NCBI GenBank assembly: GCA_904501765.1
Contig: CAJGCM010000003.1
Span: 1-58,316, forward strand
DNA from: an uncultured Clostridia bacterium
Lineage (GTDB): Bacteria; Bacillota; Clostridia; Oscillospirales; CAG-272
Reading direction: 5' to 3'
Length of the DNA: 58,316 bases
The notes under the pieces are model-generated. The model did no database searches. It was given only the letters and a program-made list of their open reading frames with translations, and was not told where the DNA came from. The position numbers were made by a program, and so were the translations under genes. Shown in pieces: positions 31,016 to 36,957 of the stretch. Position 1 is the first letter of the stretch. Each line of letters begins with the position of its first letter.

Positions 31016-31780
31016 TCAGCAGTAATCTTCGAAGTCTAGAACAGGTTCACCAAGCATATAAATGATTGTGCATTCTAGGCCATCATCCATAACAGTTTTA
31101 CTATGGCTGAAATCGACCCATTCTTGCCAATATAGATCAAGACAAACTTCTCGAGTCCAACCTAATTCATATCCACCGTCGACCGGTTCTACGCCCATTT
31201 CTTCGTAAAAATCGTTTAGGCGAGCATAGCCTTGTATTGTTATGTTACGATTTACTCGATACTCAGCTTGCATAACTTGCATCTTAGTTGCTCTGAAATA
31301 TCTTCTAGAGAAATCATCATAGAATAATTCCTTGCCGTCATCAGGCTCGTCGTCATTCTCGTAATCCTCGTATTTATCTTTAGCGATCTCTTCTCGTACG
31401 TGTTGATGTGCGTCTTCTCCGTATAATTCTTGTACTTTCTTTTTGTACTCTTTATAAGAATTATCGACTAAAGCATACGCGCTAGCTAATGACGCTTGCT
31501 GGCGCTTATTCAATACATTCGCTCCGAATACGCATCCGAGTGTTGCAGCGCCCATAACGATTGATGGAATATAAACAGGACCTGCAACTTGAACAACTTC
31601 AAACTTCGTGAGTTTCTCACCTTTCTCTTCTTTAGCTTGCTCTAATAGAGTAATAGCTTTAGGTGTTGCTTTAACAGCCATAACCGCTGTCGCCACTACT
31701 CCCGCACCCCCAATACAAGTTAATACCGTTGACGAATTGCGTTTTAAGAATAGTTTTGAATTGGTTAATAGGTTGTTCAT
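31016..31780 (-). CDS. DUF6353-like membrane protein, paralogue 3
   Basis: 254 residues from the ATG at 31780 (AGGAGA five bases upstream). NSSTVLTCIGGAGVVATAVMAVKATPKAITLL, a second helix (IPSIVMGAATLGCVFGA), ASAYALVDNSYKEYKKKV and a C-terminal soluble domain. Third member of the family. Its mRNA leader holds the permuted tRNA-like structure. Confidence 0.78.
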   Translation of the reverse strand: MNNLLTNSKLFLKRNSSTVLTCIGGAGVVATAVMAVKATPKAITLLEQAKEEKGEKLTKFEVVQVAGPVYIPSIVMGAATLGCVFGANVLNKRQQASLASAYALVDNSYKEYKKKVQELYGEDAHQHVREEIAKDKYEDYENDDEPDDGKELFYDDFSRRYFRATKMQVMQAEYRVNRNITIQGYARLNDFYEEMGVEPVDGGYELGWTREVCLDLYWQEWVDFSHSKTVMDDGLECTIIYMLGEPVLDFEDYC

Positions 31781-31816
31781 TTTTCTCCTCACCTTTCGGG
31801 ATATGATAAAAACCAA

Positions 31817-31891
31817 GAGAAGTAGCGCTCTACCAACTGAGCTAAAAACGTTATCGTTTTACCGGAATTGAACCGGTGACCTCTACCTCTC
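31817..31891 (-). ncRNA. circularly permuted tRNA-like structure in a 5' leader
   Basis: In transcript order: 3' anticodon strand (GAGAGGTAG), variable AGGTC, T-arm (ACCGG TTCAATT CCGGT), 3' acceptor strand AAAACGA, two bases, 5' acceptor strand ACGTTTT, TA, D-arm (GCTC AGTTGGTA GAGC), and 5' anticodon strand (CTACTTCTC), which pairs back with the first. So every tRNA part is present but the acceptor end is closed and the anticodon loop is open. Six of seven acceptor pairs form. Element copy 14 ends one base before it, so the transcript may begin here. No anticodon can be read. Could be a tRNA mimic or a true permuted tRNA gene. Confidence 0.65.
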
Positions 31892-31915
31892 CATTAAACA
31901 CCTTGTAGATTTCGC
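31892..31915 (-). promoter_or_regulatory. repeated promoter-like element, copy 14
   Basis: GCG and ACA intact; last box TAATG. Its last base is next to the permuted tRNA-like structure. Drives that leader and the gene at 31016-31780. Confidence 0.65.
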
Positions 31916-31923
31916 GAACGTTG

Positions 31924-31961
31924 TCAAAAGAGAAGAGCCATTGATCTATAGCTCTTTTCTT
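31924..31961 (-). terminator. rho-independent terminator
   Basis: Hairpin AGAAAAGAGC / GGCTCTTCTCTTTT with a ten-base loop, after the 18-residue gene. Confidence 0.75.
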
Positions 31962-31969
31962 TGATAAAT

Positions 31970-32026
31970 TTATCCCAGTGCAACAATTGCCAAAGACAGC
32001 ATACACATGATAATAACGTTCACCAT
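31970..32026 (-). CDS. 18-residue membrane micro-protein
   Basis: ATG preceded by AAGGAGAAA; the peptide is almost all hydrophobic. It is the only frame in a complete cassette with its own promoter-like element and terminator, which supports it being real. Confidence 0.5.
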   Translation of the reverse strand: MVNVIIMCMLSLAIVALG

Positions 32027-32067
32027 AATGTTTCTCCTTTTTATTCAACCCTAGGGTTTCTATCTTC

Positions 32068-32091
32068 CATAAAGGAGTGTGTAATTTTCGC
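32068..32091 (-). promoter_or_regulatory. repeated promoter-like element, copy 15
   Basis: All boxes intact. Drives the 18-residue gene at 31970-32026. Confidence 0.7.
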
Positions 32092-32100
32092 GAACGTTGT

Positions 32101-32130
32101 CAAAAGAGAAGAGCTCTTGTTAGAGCTCAT
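32101..32130 (-). terminator. rho-independent terminator
   Basis: Perfect stem GAGCTC / GAGCTC with loop TAACAA, then TTCTCTTTT. It overlaps the 3' end of the gene at 32120-32308. Confidence 0.85.
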
Positions 32131-32308
32131 CCTCCTTAGTCACCGTAAGATAATCGTCCCAGACGTCCTTAGCGATGTCCATCGATGCCTTTGTACACTT
32201 GTTCAGAAAATATTTGCTGGTAAACAGTGTCATCGCGAACGCAGTCATGATAATACCGGATACCACCAAAGCAATCGTCAAAGCGACAGCCAGCATAATA
32301 ATGTCCAT
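32120..32308 (-). CDS. 62-residue membrane protein
   Basis: AGGAGG before the ATG. One long hydrophobic helix then a charged tail ending KEDEL. Single-gene cassette. Confidence 0.65.
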   Translation of the reverse strand: MDIIMLAVALTIALVVSGIIMTAFAMTLFTSKYFLNKCTKASMDIAKDVWDDYLTVTKEDEL

Positions 32309-32348
32309 AATAAGTTCCTCCTAAATGAAAATTATTTTATTGGTTTCC

Positions 32349-32372
32349 CATAAAGGAGAATGTATTTTTCGC
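32349..32372 (-). promoter_or_regulatory. repeated promoter-like element, copy 16
   Basis: All boxes intact. Drives the gene at 32120-32308. It begins directly after the end of the gene at 32376-32735. Confidence 0.7.
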
Positions 32373-32375
32373 GAA

Positions 32376-32735
32376 TCAAATATTCCTTCTATCAAAACAT
32401 GTTTCCCAACGCTCTCTCGTTATCGGTTTCATCTTTAACGCCCACATTATTTGACGTATCGTAACAGTGGGGTATAGACCTCCGTTATTCTCGCCAGCAC
32501 GTTCGTCGAAGAATTTCTTGAATTTTGGGTGCAAATATAAATCATCAGTAATCCAAGGATCTATCTCACTCCACCAGGTATGTTTAGTCTCTGGATCAAA
32601 ACGCTGCTGAATGACCGCTAATCCCTTATTACCTATAGAATATAAAGTGCAACGACTATATACCGGATGATTGCATGTGTATGTATCTCCGTATTTTGAT
32701 AAATATATAGCCGGTTTTTCGTAATGATATCGCAT
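32376..32735 (-). CDS. conserved phage protein, unknown function
   Basis: 119 residues from the ATG at 32735 with GGAAGGA upstream. Aromatic-rich (RYHYEKPAIY, TWWSEIDPWI, TVTIRQIMWALKMKP, RERWETCFDRR). No catalytic motif apparent. Follows a terminator, so depends on read-through from copy 17. Confidence 0.7.
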   Translation of the reverse strand: MRYHYEKPAIYLSKYGDTYTCNHPVYSRCTLYSIGNKGLAVIQQRFDPETKHTWWSEIDPWITDDLYLHPKFKKFFDERAGENNGGLYPTVTIRQIMWALKMKPITRERWETCFDRRNI

Positions 32736-32751
32736 GAATCGTTCCTTCCAG

Positions 32752-32781
32752 TAAAAGAAAGAGGCATTGCGCCTCAATCTT
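32752..32781 (-). terminator. rho-independent terminator
   Basis: Stem GAGGC / GCCTC with flanking pairs, then TTTCTTTT. The stop of the 58-residue gene lies in its 5' arm. Confidence 0.75.
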
Positions 32782-32950
32782 TTTTGAATTTGCTCTTGAT
32801 CGATTCTTTGATTTTGTTAGTTTTCTCAACTACCGCCTGCTTGACTTCAGGAATACTCATCGCCGCCGTAACAGCCAATACTGCCGGAACGATGACTTGA
32901 CTAATCCAGAGTCTAGCTTCTCGGCTAGCTTCGATCTGTTTATAAGTCAT
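32774..32950 (-). CDS. 58-residue protein with one hydrophobic helix
   Basis: AAGGAGG before the ATG. Helix WISQVIVPAVLAVTAAM then a Lys-rich tail. Function unknown. Confidence 0.65.
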   Translation of the reverse strand: MTYKQIEASREARLWISQVIVPAVLAVTAAMSIPEVKQAVVEKTNKIKESIKSKFKKD

Positions 32951-32966
32951 ATAATCGACCTCCTTT

Positions 32967-32990
32967 CATAAAGGGGCCTGTGTTTTTCGC
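32967..32990 (-). promoter_or_regulatory. repeated promoter-like element, copy 17
   Basis: All boxes intact; runs directly into the ribosome site of the gene at 32774-32950. Confidence 0.7.
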
Positions 32991-32993
32991 GAC

Positions 32994-33026
32994 CAAAAAG
33001 GAAGAGGCGTTGTGCCTCAACCTTTC
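32994..33026 (-). terminator. rho-independent terminator
   Basis: Stem GAGGC / GCCTC extended by AGGTT / AACCT-type pairs, then TTCCTTTTT. Overlaps the stop of the gene at 33017-33310. Confidence 0.75.
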
Positions 33027-33310
33027 TTTTCAAGGTGAAAATAATCTTGTTCGTCCAGAACCAACTGAAAATCGATCGCGCTCAACTTTGTAATAACAGT
33101 CTTCCATTGTTTATTGGTCACTTCGAAGAACATAAACCATTTCTCAGGTTCGTCCATCCACCCGCAATTACCGATCTCCATATCCATAAGAATACGAAAT
33201 TTCGATTCGCGCTTGGTCTCGTCCAGAACCTTCAGCATAGTTACGATGCTCGATTCGTCCAAAATCAAGTGATGTCTCCGTTTCACAAAATAGTCGCTAA
33301 GTTTACTCAT
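33017..33310 (-). CDS. small phage protein, unknown function
   Basis: 97 residues, mixed helix and strand, aromatic. AAAGGAGAG before the ATG. Single-gene cassette. Confidence 0.65.
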   Translation of the reverse strand: MSKLSDYFVKRRHHLILDESSIVTMLKVLDETKRESKFRILMDMEIGNCGWMDEPEKWFMFFEVTNKQWKTVITKLSAIDFQLVLDEQDYFHLEKKG

Positions 33311-33348
33311 AATAGTTCTCTCCTTTCTTATTTAGGTTTTCACCCTTT

Positions 33349-33372
33349 CATAAAGGAGCTTGTAGTATGCGC
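33349..33372 (-). promoter_or_regulatory. repeated promoter-like element, copy 18
   Basis: All boxes intact. Drives the gene at 33017-33310. Confidence 0.7.
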
Positions 33373-33375
33373 GAG

Positions 33376-33408
33376 TAAAACGAAGAGGATATGTTTCCAT
33401 AACCTCCC
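33376..33408 (-). terminator. rho-independent terminator
   Basis: Stem GAGGTTATG / CATATCCTC with loop GAAA, then TTCGTTTT, after the gene at 33428-33811. Confidence 0.75.
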
Positions 33409-33427
33409 CGTTGGACCGTATCAATTC

Positions 33428-33811
33428 TTACTTCTTAGGAAATAATTTATTGATAAATCCTCGTCCCATCGCACTTGTGATCGTGCCAGTTTCCTCGAAT
33501 TTGAATGTTTTCTTCGTGCCCCAAACGGTAAGACCGATAGGAAGGACGATACCCAAACCACTCAAAATGTTCTTGACCAATCGATCTTTACGATCCTCGG
33601 ACATCTGCTGTTCCTTAAACTGCTTATCGATTTCTCGAGTTGCAGCTTTATCCTCAGCTTCCATTCCGACTTTCTCCATTTCGATTGCTCGATCCATAAG
33701 CTTGGTCAGTTCGTCAACCTTCGCCCTGCGTTCTTCGCCTTTCAGATAGTCACCATCCAAATCGGCAAGACCGGATCGAATCACATCGTGCAATAAAGTT
33801 TCGACGTTCAT
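33428..33811 (-). CDS. coiled-coil membrane protein
   Basis: 127 residues. Long charged helix (about 20-80) then one membrane helix (LSGLGIVLPIGLTVWG) and a short tail. AAAGGAGA before the ATG. Single-gene cassette; function unknown. Confidence 0.7.
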   Translation of the reverse strand: MNVETLLHDVIRSGLADLDGDYLKGEERRAKVDELTKLMDRAIEMEKVGMEAEDKAATREIDKQFKEQQMSEDRKDRLVKNILSGLGIVLPIGLTVWGTKKTFKFEETGTITSAMGRGFINKLFPKK

Positions 33812-33851
33812 TTTAATCTCTCCTTTAAGATTTATTAGAACTTATACGTTC

Positions 33852-33875
33852 CATAATAGACCATGTCATTTTCGC
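33852..33875 (-). promoter_or_regulatory. repeated promoter-like element, copy 19
   Basis: All boxes intact. Drives the gene at 33428-33811; overlaps the end of the gene at 33866-34093. Confidence 0.7.
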
Positions 33876-34093
33876 GTTTTGAGGTTTTGTGTATCGACCT
33901 TGAACTGTACCTTTTTCTTTGAACAAATCGTCCAAACTGGCTCGTTCAGCTCAACGTAGAGATACGGCTGCTCGTCTTCCATGTCGGGAATATAAACCTT
34001 TAAGATTCCTTCGGGGCGTTTTGTACTAAGCAACCAAACCATGAAAATCGCCCCGATCAGGATTCCTATAATTATGCCGATCAGAATCTCCAC
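33866..34093 (-). CDS. 75-residue membrane-anchored protein
   Basis: GTG start with AAAGGAGA nine bases upstream. N-terminal helix (ILIGIIIGILIGAIFMVWLL) then a strand-rich domain. It has no copy of the repeated element; a vegetative-type promoter precedes it instead. Confidence 0.65.
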   Translation of the reverse strand: MEILIGIIIGILIGAIFMVWLLSTKRPEGILKVYIPDMEDEQPYLYVELNEPVWTICSKKKVQFKVDTQNLKTRK

Positions 34094-34152
34094 CTTTACT
34101 TATCTCCTTTCTAAAATGTTTTTCCAAATTTCCTACCCGGGGAATTTTTCAC

Positions 34153-34181
34153 ATTACAAAAGTAACATCGATTCCTGTCAC
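34153..34181 (-). promoter_or_regulatory. vegetative (sigma-70/A type) promoter
   Basis: GTGACA, 17 bases, TGTAAT on the minus strand: five of six matches in each box with the ideal spacer. It is the clearest ordinary promoter in this cassette region and stands where the repeated element is missing, before the gene at 33866-34093. Confidence 0.6.
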
Positions 34182-34240
34182 CCGCGTACGGAAAGTCGAA
34201 ACCTAGATTAAAAAATATAAAGTTTGCTTCTAAGCTAGAT

Positions 34241-34274
34241 TAAAAGAGAAGAGACCCTGTTATAGGATCTCCGC
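34241..34274 (-). terminator. rho-independent terminator
   Basis: Stem GAGATCC / GGGTCTC then TTCTCTTTT, after the gene at 34299-34475. Confidence 0.8.
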
Positions 34275-34298
34275 CCTTTGAGATGTTTCTACTTGTGG

Positions 34299-34475
34299 TT
34301 ATTTATTTTGTTTCGTAAGCCCGACGAATGTTGCAATAAGTCCAACAACCACCGCTCCGTCAATTACACCTTCCAGTAGACCCAAGCTTATAGCTTTAGC
34401 CACCATAACGTGATCTTGTTCTGTAACGGCTTCACTGCCTTTCTTATCGATCCACTTCAAAAGTTCACGTACCAT
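34299..34475 (-). CDS. 58-residue protein with one hydrophobic segment
   Basis: AAGGAGG before the ATG. Charged N-terminal half, hydrophobic C-terminal segment (GVIDGAVVVGLIATFVGL). Single-gene cassette. Confidence 0.65.
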   Translation of the reverse strand: MVRELLKWIDKKGSEAVTEQDHVMVAKAISLGLLEGVIDGAVVVGLIATFVGLTKQNK

Positions 34476-34503
34476 AATAAATACCTCCTTATATATAGTC
34501 TCT

Positions 34504-34527
34504 CATAAAGGGGTGTGTTTCCATCGC
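34504..34527 (-). promoter_or_regulatory. repeated promoter-like element, copy 20
   Basis: All boxes intact. Drives the gene at 34299-34475. Confidence 0.7.
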
Positions 34528-34533
34528 GAAAAT

Positions 34534-34562
34534 ATAAAAAGAAGAGGCTATTAACCTCTCCC
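34534..34562 (-). terminator. rho-independent terminator
   Basis: Stem GAGG / CCTC with loop TTAATAG, then TTCTTTTT; the stop codon of the gene at 34551-34685 is in the stem. Confidence 0.75.
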
Positions 34563-34685
34563 TCTTTTCCATAAATTACGTACTAAAATGTATAAACCTT
34601 TGATTATCCATGCTCCGATAACAATAATGAATATCTTAATAAAGATTATCAGCACTCGTTTTAGAAACATTGAAAAATCATTCAT
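34551..34685 (-). CDS. 44-residue membrane peptide
   Basis: AAAGGAGG before the ATG; one Ile-rich helix with basic ends. Single-gene cassette. Confidence 0.6.
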   Translation of the reverse strand: MNDFSMFLKRVLIIFIKIFIIVIGAWIIKGLYILVRNLWKRGRG

Positions 34686-34702
34686 GTTTTATACCTCCTT
34701 TC

Positions 34703-34726
34703 CATAAAAGGACCTGTATACATCGC
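34703..34726 (-). promoter_or_regulatory. repeated promoter-like element, copy 21
   Basis: All boxes intact; TTATG runs into the ribosome site of the gene at 34551-34685. Confidence 0.7.
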
Positions 34727-34763
34727 GAAAAGAAAGAGCCTGTGCGATTAACACAGACTCAGT
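34727..34763 (-). terminator. rho-independent terminator
   Basis: Nine-pair stem GAGTCTGTG / CACAGGCTC then TTTCTTTTC, after the gene at 34771-35022. Confidence 0.85.
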
Positions 34764-34770
34764 CTCCATT

Positions 34771-35022
34771 TTAGGAATTTTTAACCCTTATGATGTTGTC
34801 CGACAGCCAGTACATATCATTCAGACCGAACACCTCATAAAAGCTTTCGCACCACTCACTAAACGATTTCTTCGTGTCGAATTTAAGCAAACAAAATTCG
34901 TAATCTTCAATTACACTAACTTTTTGAATGCCAGTGTAATACAGCGCGAATCTGTATGCGTTGATACGCAGCGATTTATCGCAGATGAGAATGTACGTTT
35001 TCTTTTTAGCAAACAGTTTCAT
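34771..35022 (-). CDS. small phage protein, unknown function
   Basis: 83 residues, basic N-terminus, alternating strands and helices (YILICDKSLRINAYRFALYY ...). AAAGGAGA before the ATG. Single-gene cassette. Confidence 0.7.
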   Translation of the reverse strand: MKLFAKKKTYILICDKSLRINAYRFALYYTGIQKVSVIEDYEFCLLKFDTKKSFSEWCESFYEVFGLNDMYWLSDNIIRVKNS

Positions 35023-35071
35023 AACATTTCTCCTTTCATTTTACAACGTCATTATGTAGTTGTTGATTCCT

Positions 35072-35095
35072 CATAACATTGAATGTTTATTACGC
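35072..35095 (-). promoter_or_regulatory. repeated promoter-like element, copy 22
   Basis: All boxes intact. Drives the gene at 34771-35022. Confidence 0.7.
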
Positions 35096-35097
35096 GA

Positions 35098-35135
35098 AGA
35101 AAAAGAAAGAGCCTATGCGTTTAACACAGGCTCTA
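35098..35135 (-). terminator. rho-independent terminator
   Basis: Stem AGAGCCTGTG / CGCATAGGCTCT then TTCTTTTTC, after the gene at 35140-35307. Confidence 0.85.
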
Positions 35136-35139
35136 ACTT

Positions 35140-35307
35140 TTACCGTTTCTTCTTAAGCATGGCTTTCAGAATGAGTACGACGAATACTACACAGATGATC
35201 AAGTCGCCGAATACGATGATAAATGCGGTACCCCCTACACTAAGCAGGAATACCGAAGTAATCAGCAGCATCAGCGCAATGACACACAGAATAGTAAACA
35301 GTATCAT
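35140..35307 (-). CDS. 55-residue two-helix membrane protein
   Basis: GGAGGTTTG upstream of the ATG. Two hydrophobic helices and a Lys-rich end (LKAMLKKKR). Single-gene cassette. Confidence 0.65.
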   Translation of the reverse strand: MILFTILCVIALMLLITSVFLLSVGGTAFIIVFGDLIICVVFVVLILKAMLKKKR

Positions 35308-35335
35308 AATGCAAACCTCCTTTTTAAAGATTTCT

Positions 35336-35359
35336 CATAAAAGACAGTGCATTTCGCGC
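35336..35359 (-). promoter_or_regulatory. repeated promoter-like element, copy 23 (variant)
   Basis: GCG and TTATG intact; middle box GCA instead of ACA. Drives the gene at 35140-35307. Confidence 0.6.
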
Positions 35360-35361
35360 GA

Positions 35362-35396
35362 ACAAAAAAAGAGAAGCCGTTGTTGGCTTCCCTCTT
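35362..35396 (-). terminator. rho-independent terminator
   Basis: Stem GGGAAGCC / GGCTTCTC with loop AACAAC, then TTTTTTTG, after the gene at 35408-35569. Confidence 0.85.
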
Positions 35397-35407
35397 TGGT
35401 TGAAATT

Positions 35408-35569
35408 TTACTCGACAACGTTCATAATATGTCTCTGTTCGTATTTCTCCCAGTTTCCTTCTGCGTAAGCTTTATCGCTCGCGCGCTGGATTCGTTTGTC
35501 TTCAAGACGTTCATCCAGGCACCAGCCAGCAATAGCAATAAGAACCACAGCAATAACGATAATAGTCAT
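35408..35569 (-). CDS. 53-residue membrane-anchored protein
   Basis: ATG at 35569 with AAAGGAGA upstream; a longer frame would cross element copy 24. One N-terminal helix (IIVIAVVLIAIAGW) then a charged helix. Single-gene cassette. Confidence 0.65.
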   Translation of the reverse strand: MTIIVIAVVLIAIAGWCLDERLEDKRIQRASDKAYAEGNWEKYEQRHIMNVVE

Positions 35570-35601
35570 AATAATTCTCCTTTTCAAATAGTTCATTCTT
35601 C

Positions 35602-35625
35602 CATAAAGGAACGTGTAAATTTCGC
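35602..35625 (-). promoter_or_regulatory. repeated promoter-like element, copy 24
   Basis: All boxes intact. Drives the gene at 35408-35569. It is the copy nearest to the immunity region; none occurs upstream of the gene at 35640-36059. Confidence 0.7.
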
Positions 35626-35639
35626 GAATGAAAAGATGC

Positions 35640-36059
35640 TTAATTTCGCGCCTCACTTAGTATCCAAAAGAATCGTCGGTATCGATCGTAGTACATGTCT
35701 TTACCGCAAGGAATGTTTAATCTAGTTTTCAAATATGTAAAAGATAATCCCTCAGTCACAGCACGCAGAAGGTATGGATATAAAAATTCATCAGCTTCTC
35801 TGACTGCCCATTCTATTAGTTTTATCTTTTTGGAATATTCGGCTTTCCGCATTGCGTATTTGGCAGTTATGTCAGATGGTACATTGCAACCACCTTCGTA
35901 TTCTAGCTTAGCGGCAGATATACAAGATTCCAAAGCGTCCTCATGTAGTTTTCGCCACGTCGGATATTGCAGACAAAAATGTTTAAGTTCGTAGTGTCTA
36001 TGTTTATCGATCCAATACTTGTTTTTTGCAGATATTTCTGGACGTATTACTGTTGCCAT
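35640..36059 (-). CDS. ArpU/RinA-like phage regulator candidate
   Basis: 139 residues. C-terminal half (KIKLIEWAVREADEFLYPYLLRAVTEGLSFTYLKTRLNIPCGKDMYYDRYRRFF) has the helical pattern of small phage transcription regulators related to ArpU or sigma region 4. GAGAGG before the ATG. It follows the Cro-like gene, the classic place for an early or late gene activator, and could be the factor that reads the repeated elements. Confidence 0.6.
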   Translation of the reverse strand: MATVIRPEISAKNKYWIDKHRHYELKHFCLQYPTWRKLHEDALESCISAAKLEYEGGCNVPSDITAKYAMRKAEYSKKIKLIEWAVREADEFLYPYLLRAVTEGLSFTYLKTRLNIPCGKDMYYDRYRRFFWILSEARN

Positions 36060-36162
36060 TTTTATTACCTCTCTTTTTCATTTGGGCTATTTTATAAACA
36101 TTTTCAAACTTCGTTGGTATAACCATACCTTCAATACTCTTTCGTACCGATCCGTCACTCAT
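36004..36162 (-). CDS. possible 52-residue protein overlapping the regulator gene
   Basis: An ATG-started frame from 36162, just after the Cro-like gene, runs in another frame into the regulator gene. No ribosome site is visible, and its second half would be read out of frame with the regulator. Only its first 30 residues lie in otherwise empty DNA. Weak candidate. Confidence 0.25.
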   Translation of the reverse strand: MSDGSVRKSIEGMVIPTKFENVYKIAQMKKRGNKNGNSNTSRNICKKQVLDR

Positions 36163-36173
36163 ATGATGTATAA

Positions 36174-36398
36174 TCAAAGTTTCACACCTCGACTATGACT
36201 AAAGAAATAGAATCCGAAATCGCAATCTTCTATGCCGAGTAGCGACTGTATTTTTTCAGCCTCATTTAACGTCATAGGTGCTTTACCGTTAAGCTTCAAA
36301 TTTGTATTCGAGTACGATTTACCTATGTATACTGCCACATCATTTATGGTCATACTTTTATCAATTAACAACTTTTTAATCTCTTTAGTATTTATCAT
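36174..36398 (-). CDS. Cro-like helix-turn-helix regulator
   Basis: 74 residues. KLLIDKSMTINDVAVYIGKSYSNTNLKLNG is an XRE-type helix-turn-helix; the protein is about the size of phage Cro proteins. It is divergent from the CI-like gene with three shared operators between them, so it probably switches the phage toward lytic growth. Confidence 0.75.
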   Translation of the reverse strand: MINTKEIKKLLIDKSMTINDVAVYIGKSYSNTNLKLNGKAPMTLNEAEKIQSLLGIEDCDFGFYFFSHSRGVKL

Positions 36399-36424
36399 TT
36401 TGCGTCACCTCGTACGAAATATAG

Positions 36425-36437
36425 TTGCGTTATGCGA
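36425..36437. promoter_or_regulatory. operator O1
   Basis: TTGCG-TTA-TGCGA, a 13-bp near-palindrome. It lies just downstream of TATACT (36443-36448 on the minus strand), the likely -10 box of the Cro-like gene, so a bound repressor would cover that start. Confidence 0.65.
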
Positions 36438-36490
36438 CTAACAGTATAGTAACTACCATTTGTGAGAAAAATATGAAAAGAAAACGAAAG

Positions 36491-36503
36491 TCGCGTGACG
36501 TGA
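36491..36503. promoter_or_regulatory. operator O2 (weak)
   Basis: TCGCG-TGA-CGTGA, same 13-bp design with two mismatches from the best half-site. Confidence 0.45.
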
Positions 36504-36512
36504 ACAAAATTA

Positions 36513-36525
36513 TCGCATTATGCGA
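36513..36525. promoter_or_regulatory. operator O3
   Basis: TCGCA-TTA-TGCGA, a perfect palindrome of five-base arms. It overlaps the -35 position for TATAAT at 36536-36541, the probable -10 box of the repressor gene, suggesting autoregulation. Confidence 0.7.
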
Positions 36526-36535
36526 AAAAGTATTT

Positions 36536-36541
36536 TATAAT
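36536..36541 (+). promoter_or_regulatory. -10 box of the repressor promoter
   Basis: Exact TATAAT 22 bases before the repressor start. The -35 region is poor and is covered by operator O3. Confidence 0.5.
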
Positions 36542-36562
36542 GAATGTTGAAGAGGTGAATAT

Positions 36563-36952
36563 ATGAAGAACGAGGAAATAGGCAAGCGAATACAGCAACG
36601 ACGCAAAGCCTTAAATATATCTGTCTTGGACATAGCGTCTTACACGGGATTAAGTAAAGCTACCATACACAGATATGAGAATGGAGATATTAAAAATATC
36701 AAGTTACCTGTCATAGAGACTATAGCATCCATTTTGAATGTGAACCCATTATGGCTCATCGGAAAATCTGAGCGTAGAGAGCGTATAGACGGTAAGACTA
36801 ACGATTTATGTATAGCGCTCACAAAGATGATTATGTATGTGACCGAAACTCAATATTTAACCTGTGGTAGTAGATTAATTACGGAAATAGAACGAAAAAT
36901 GATCGCTAACACTCTGCAACTAGCAAAAGACATCTTAGAAAAAGGGGATTGA
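36563..36952 (+). CDS. CI-like XRE-family repressor
   Basis: 129 residues. N-terminal XRE helix-turn-helix (IGKRIQQRRKALNISVLDIASYTGLSKATIHRYENGDIKN), then a short helical C-terminal part without a LexA-type protease domain. GAGGTG before the ATG. Divergent from the Cro-like gene and overlapping the recombinase: the lysogeny unit. Lack of the protease domain suggests induction by an antirepressor rather than RecA, which is inference. Confidence 0.82.
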   Translation: MKNEEIGKRIQQRRKALNISVLDIASYTGLSKATIHRYENGDIKNIKLPVIETIASILNVNPLWLIGKSERRERIDGKTNDLCIALTKMIMYVTETQYLTCGSRLITEIERKMIANTLQLAKDILEKGD

Positions 36953-36957
36953 GAGAT

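Larger units (their letters stand above)
34094..34298. other. 205-base gap: terminator, vegetative-type promoter, hairpin
   Basis: No gene supported. From the right it holds a terminator (34241-34274), two similar TTAATCTAG-type direct repeats (about 34207 and 34240), the promoter at 34153-34181, and a hairpin AAATTCC / GGAAATTT near 34125-34146 in the leader of the gene at 33866-34093. Confidence 0.4.

Noticed and set aside
31851..32048. 65-codon minus-strand frame crossing element copy 14 and a terminator
   Set aside because: It would run through a terminator, a promoter-like element and half of the tRNA-like structure; the 18-residue frame at the same ribosome site is the better reading.
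36949..36957. TTG start for the integrase, nine bases upstream
   Set aside because: It lies inside the repressor stop region and has a worse distance to the GGGG site than ATG at 36958.
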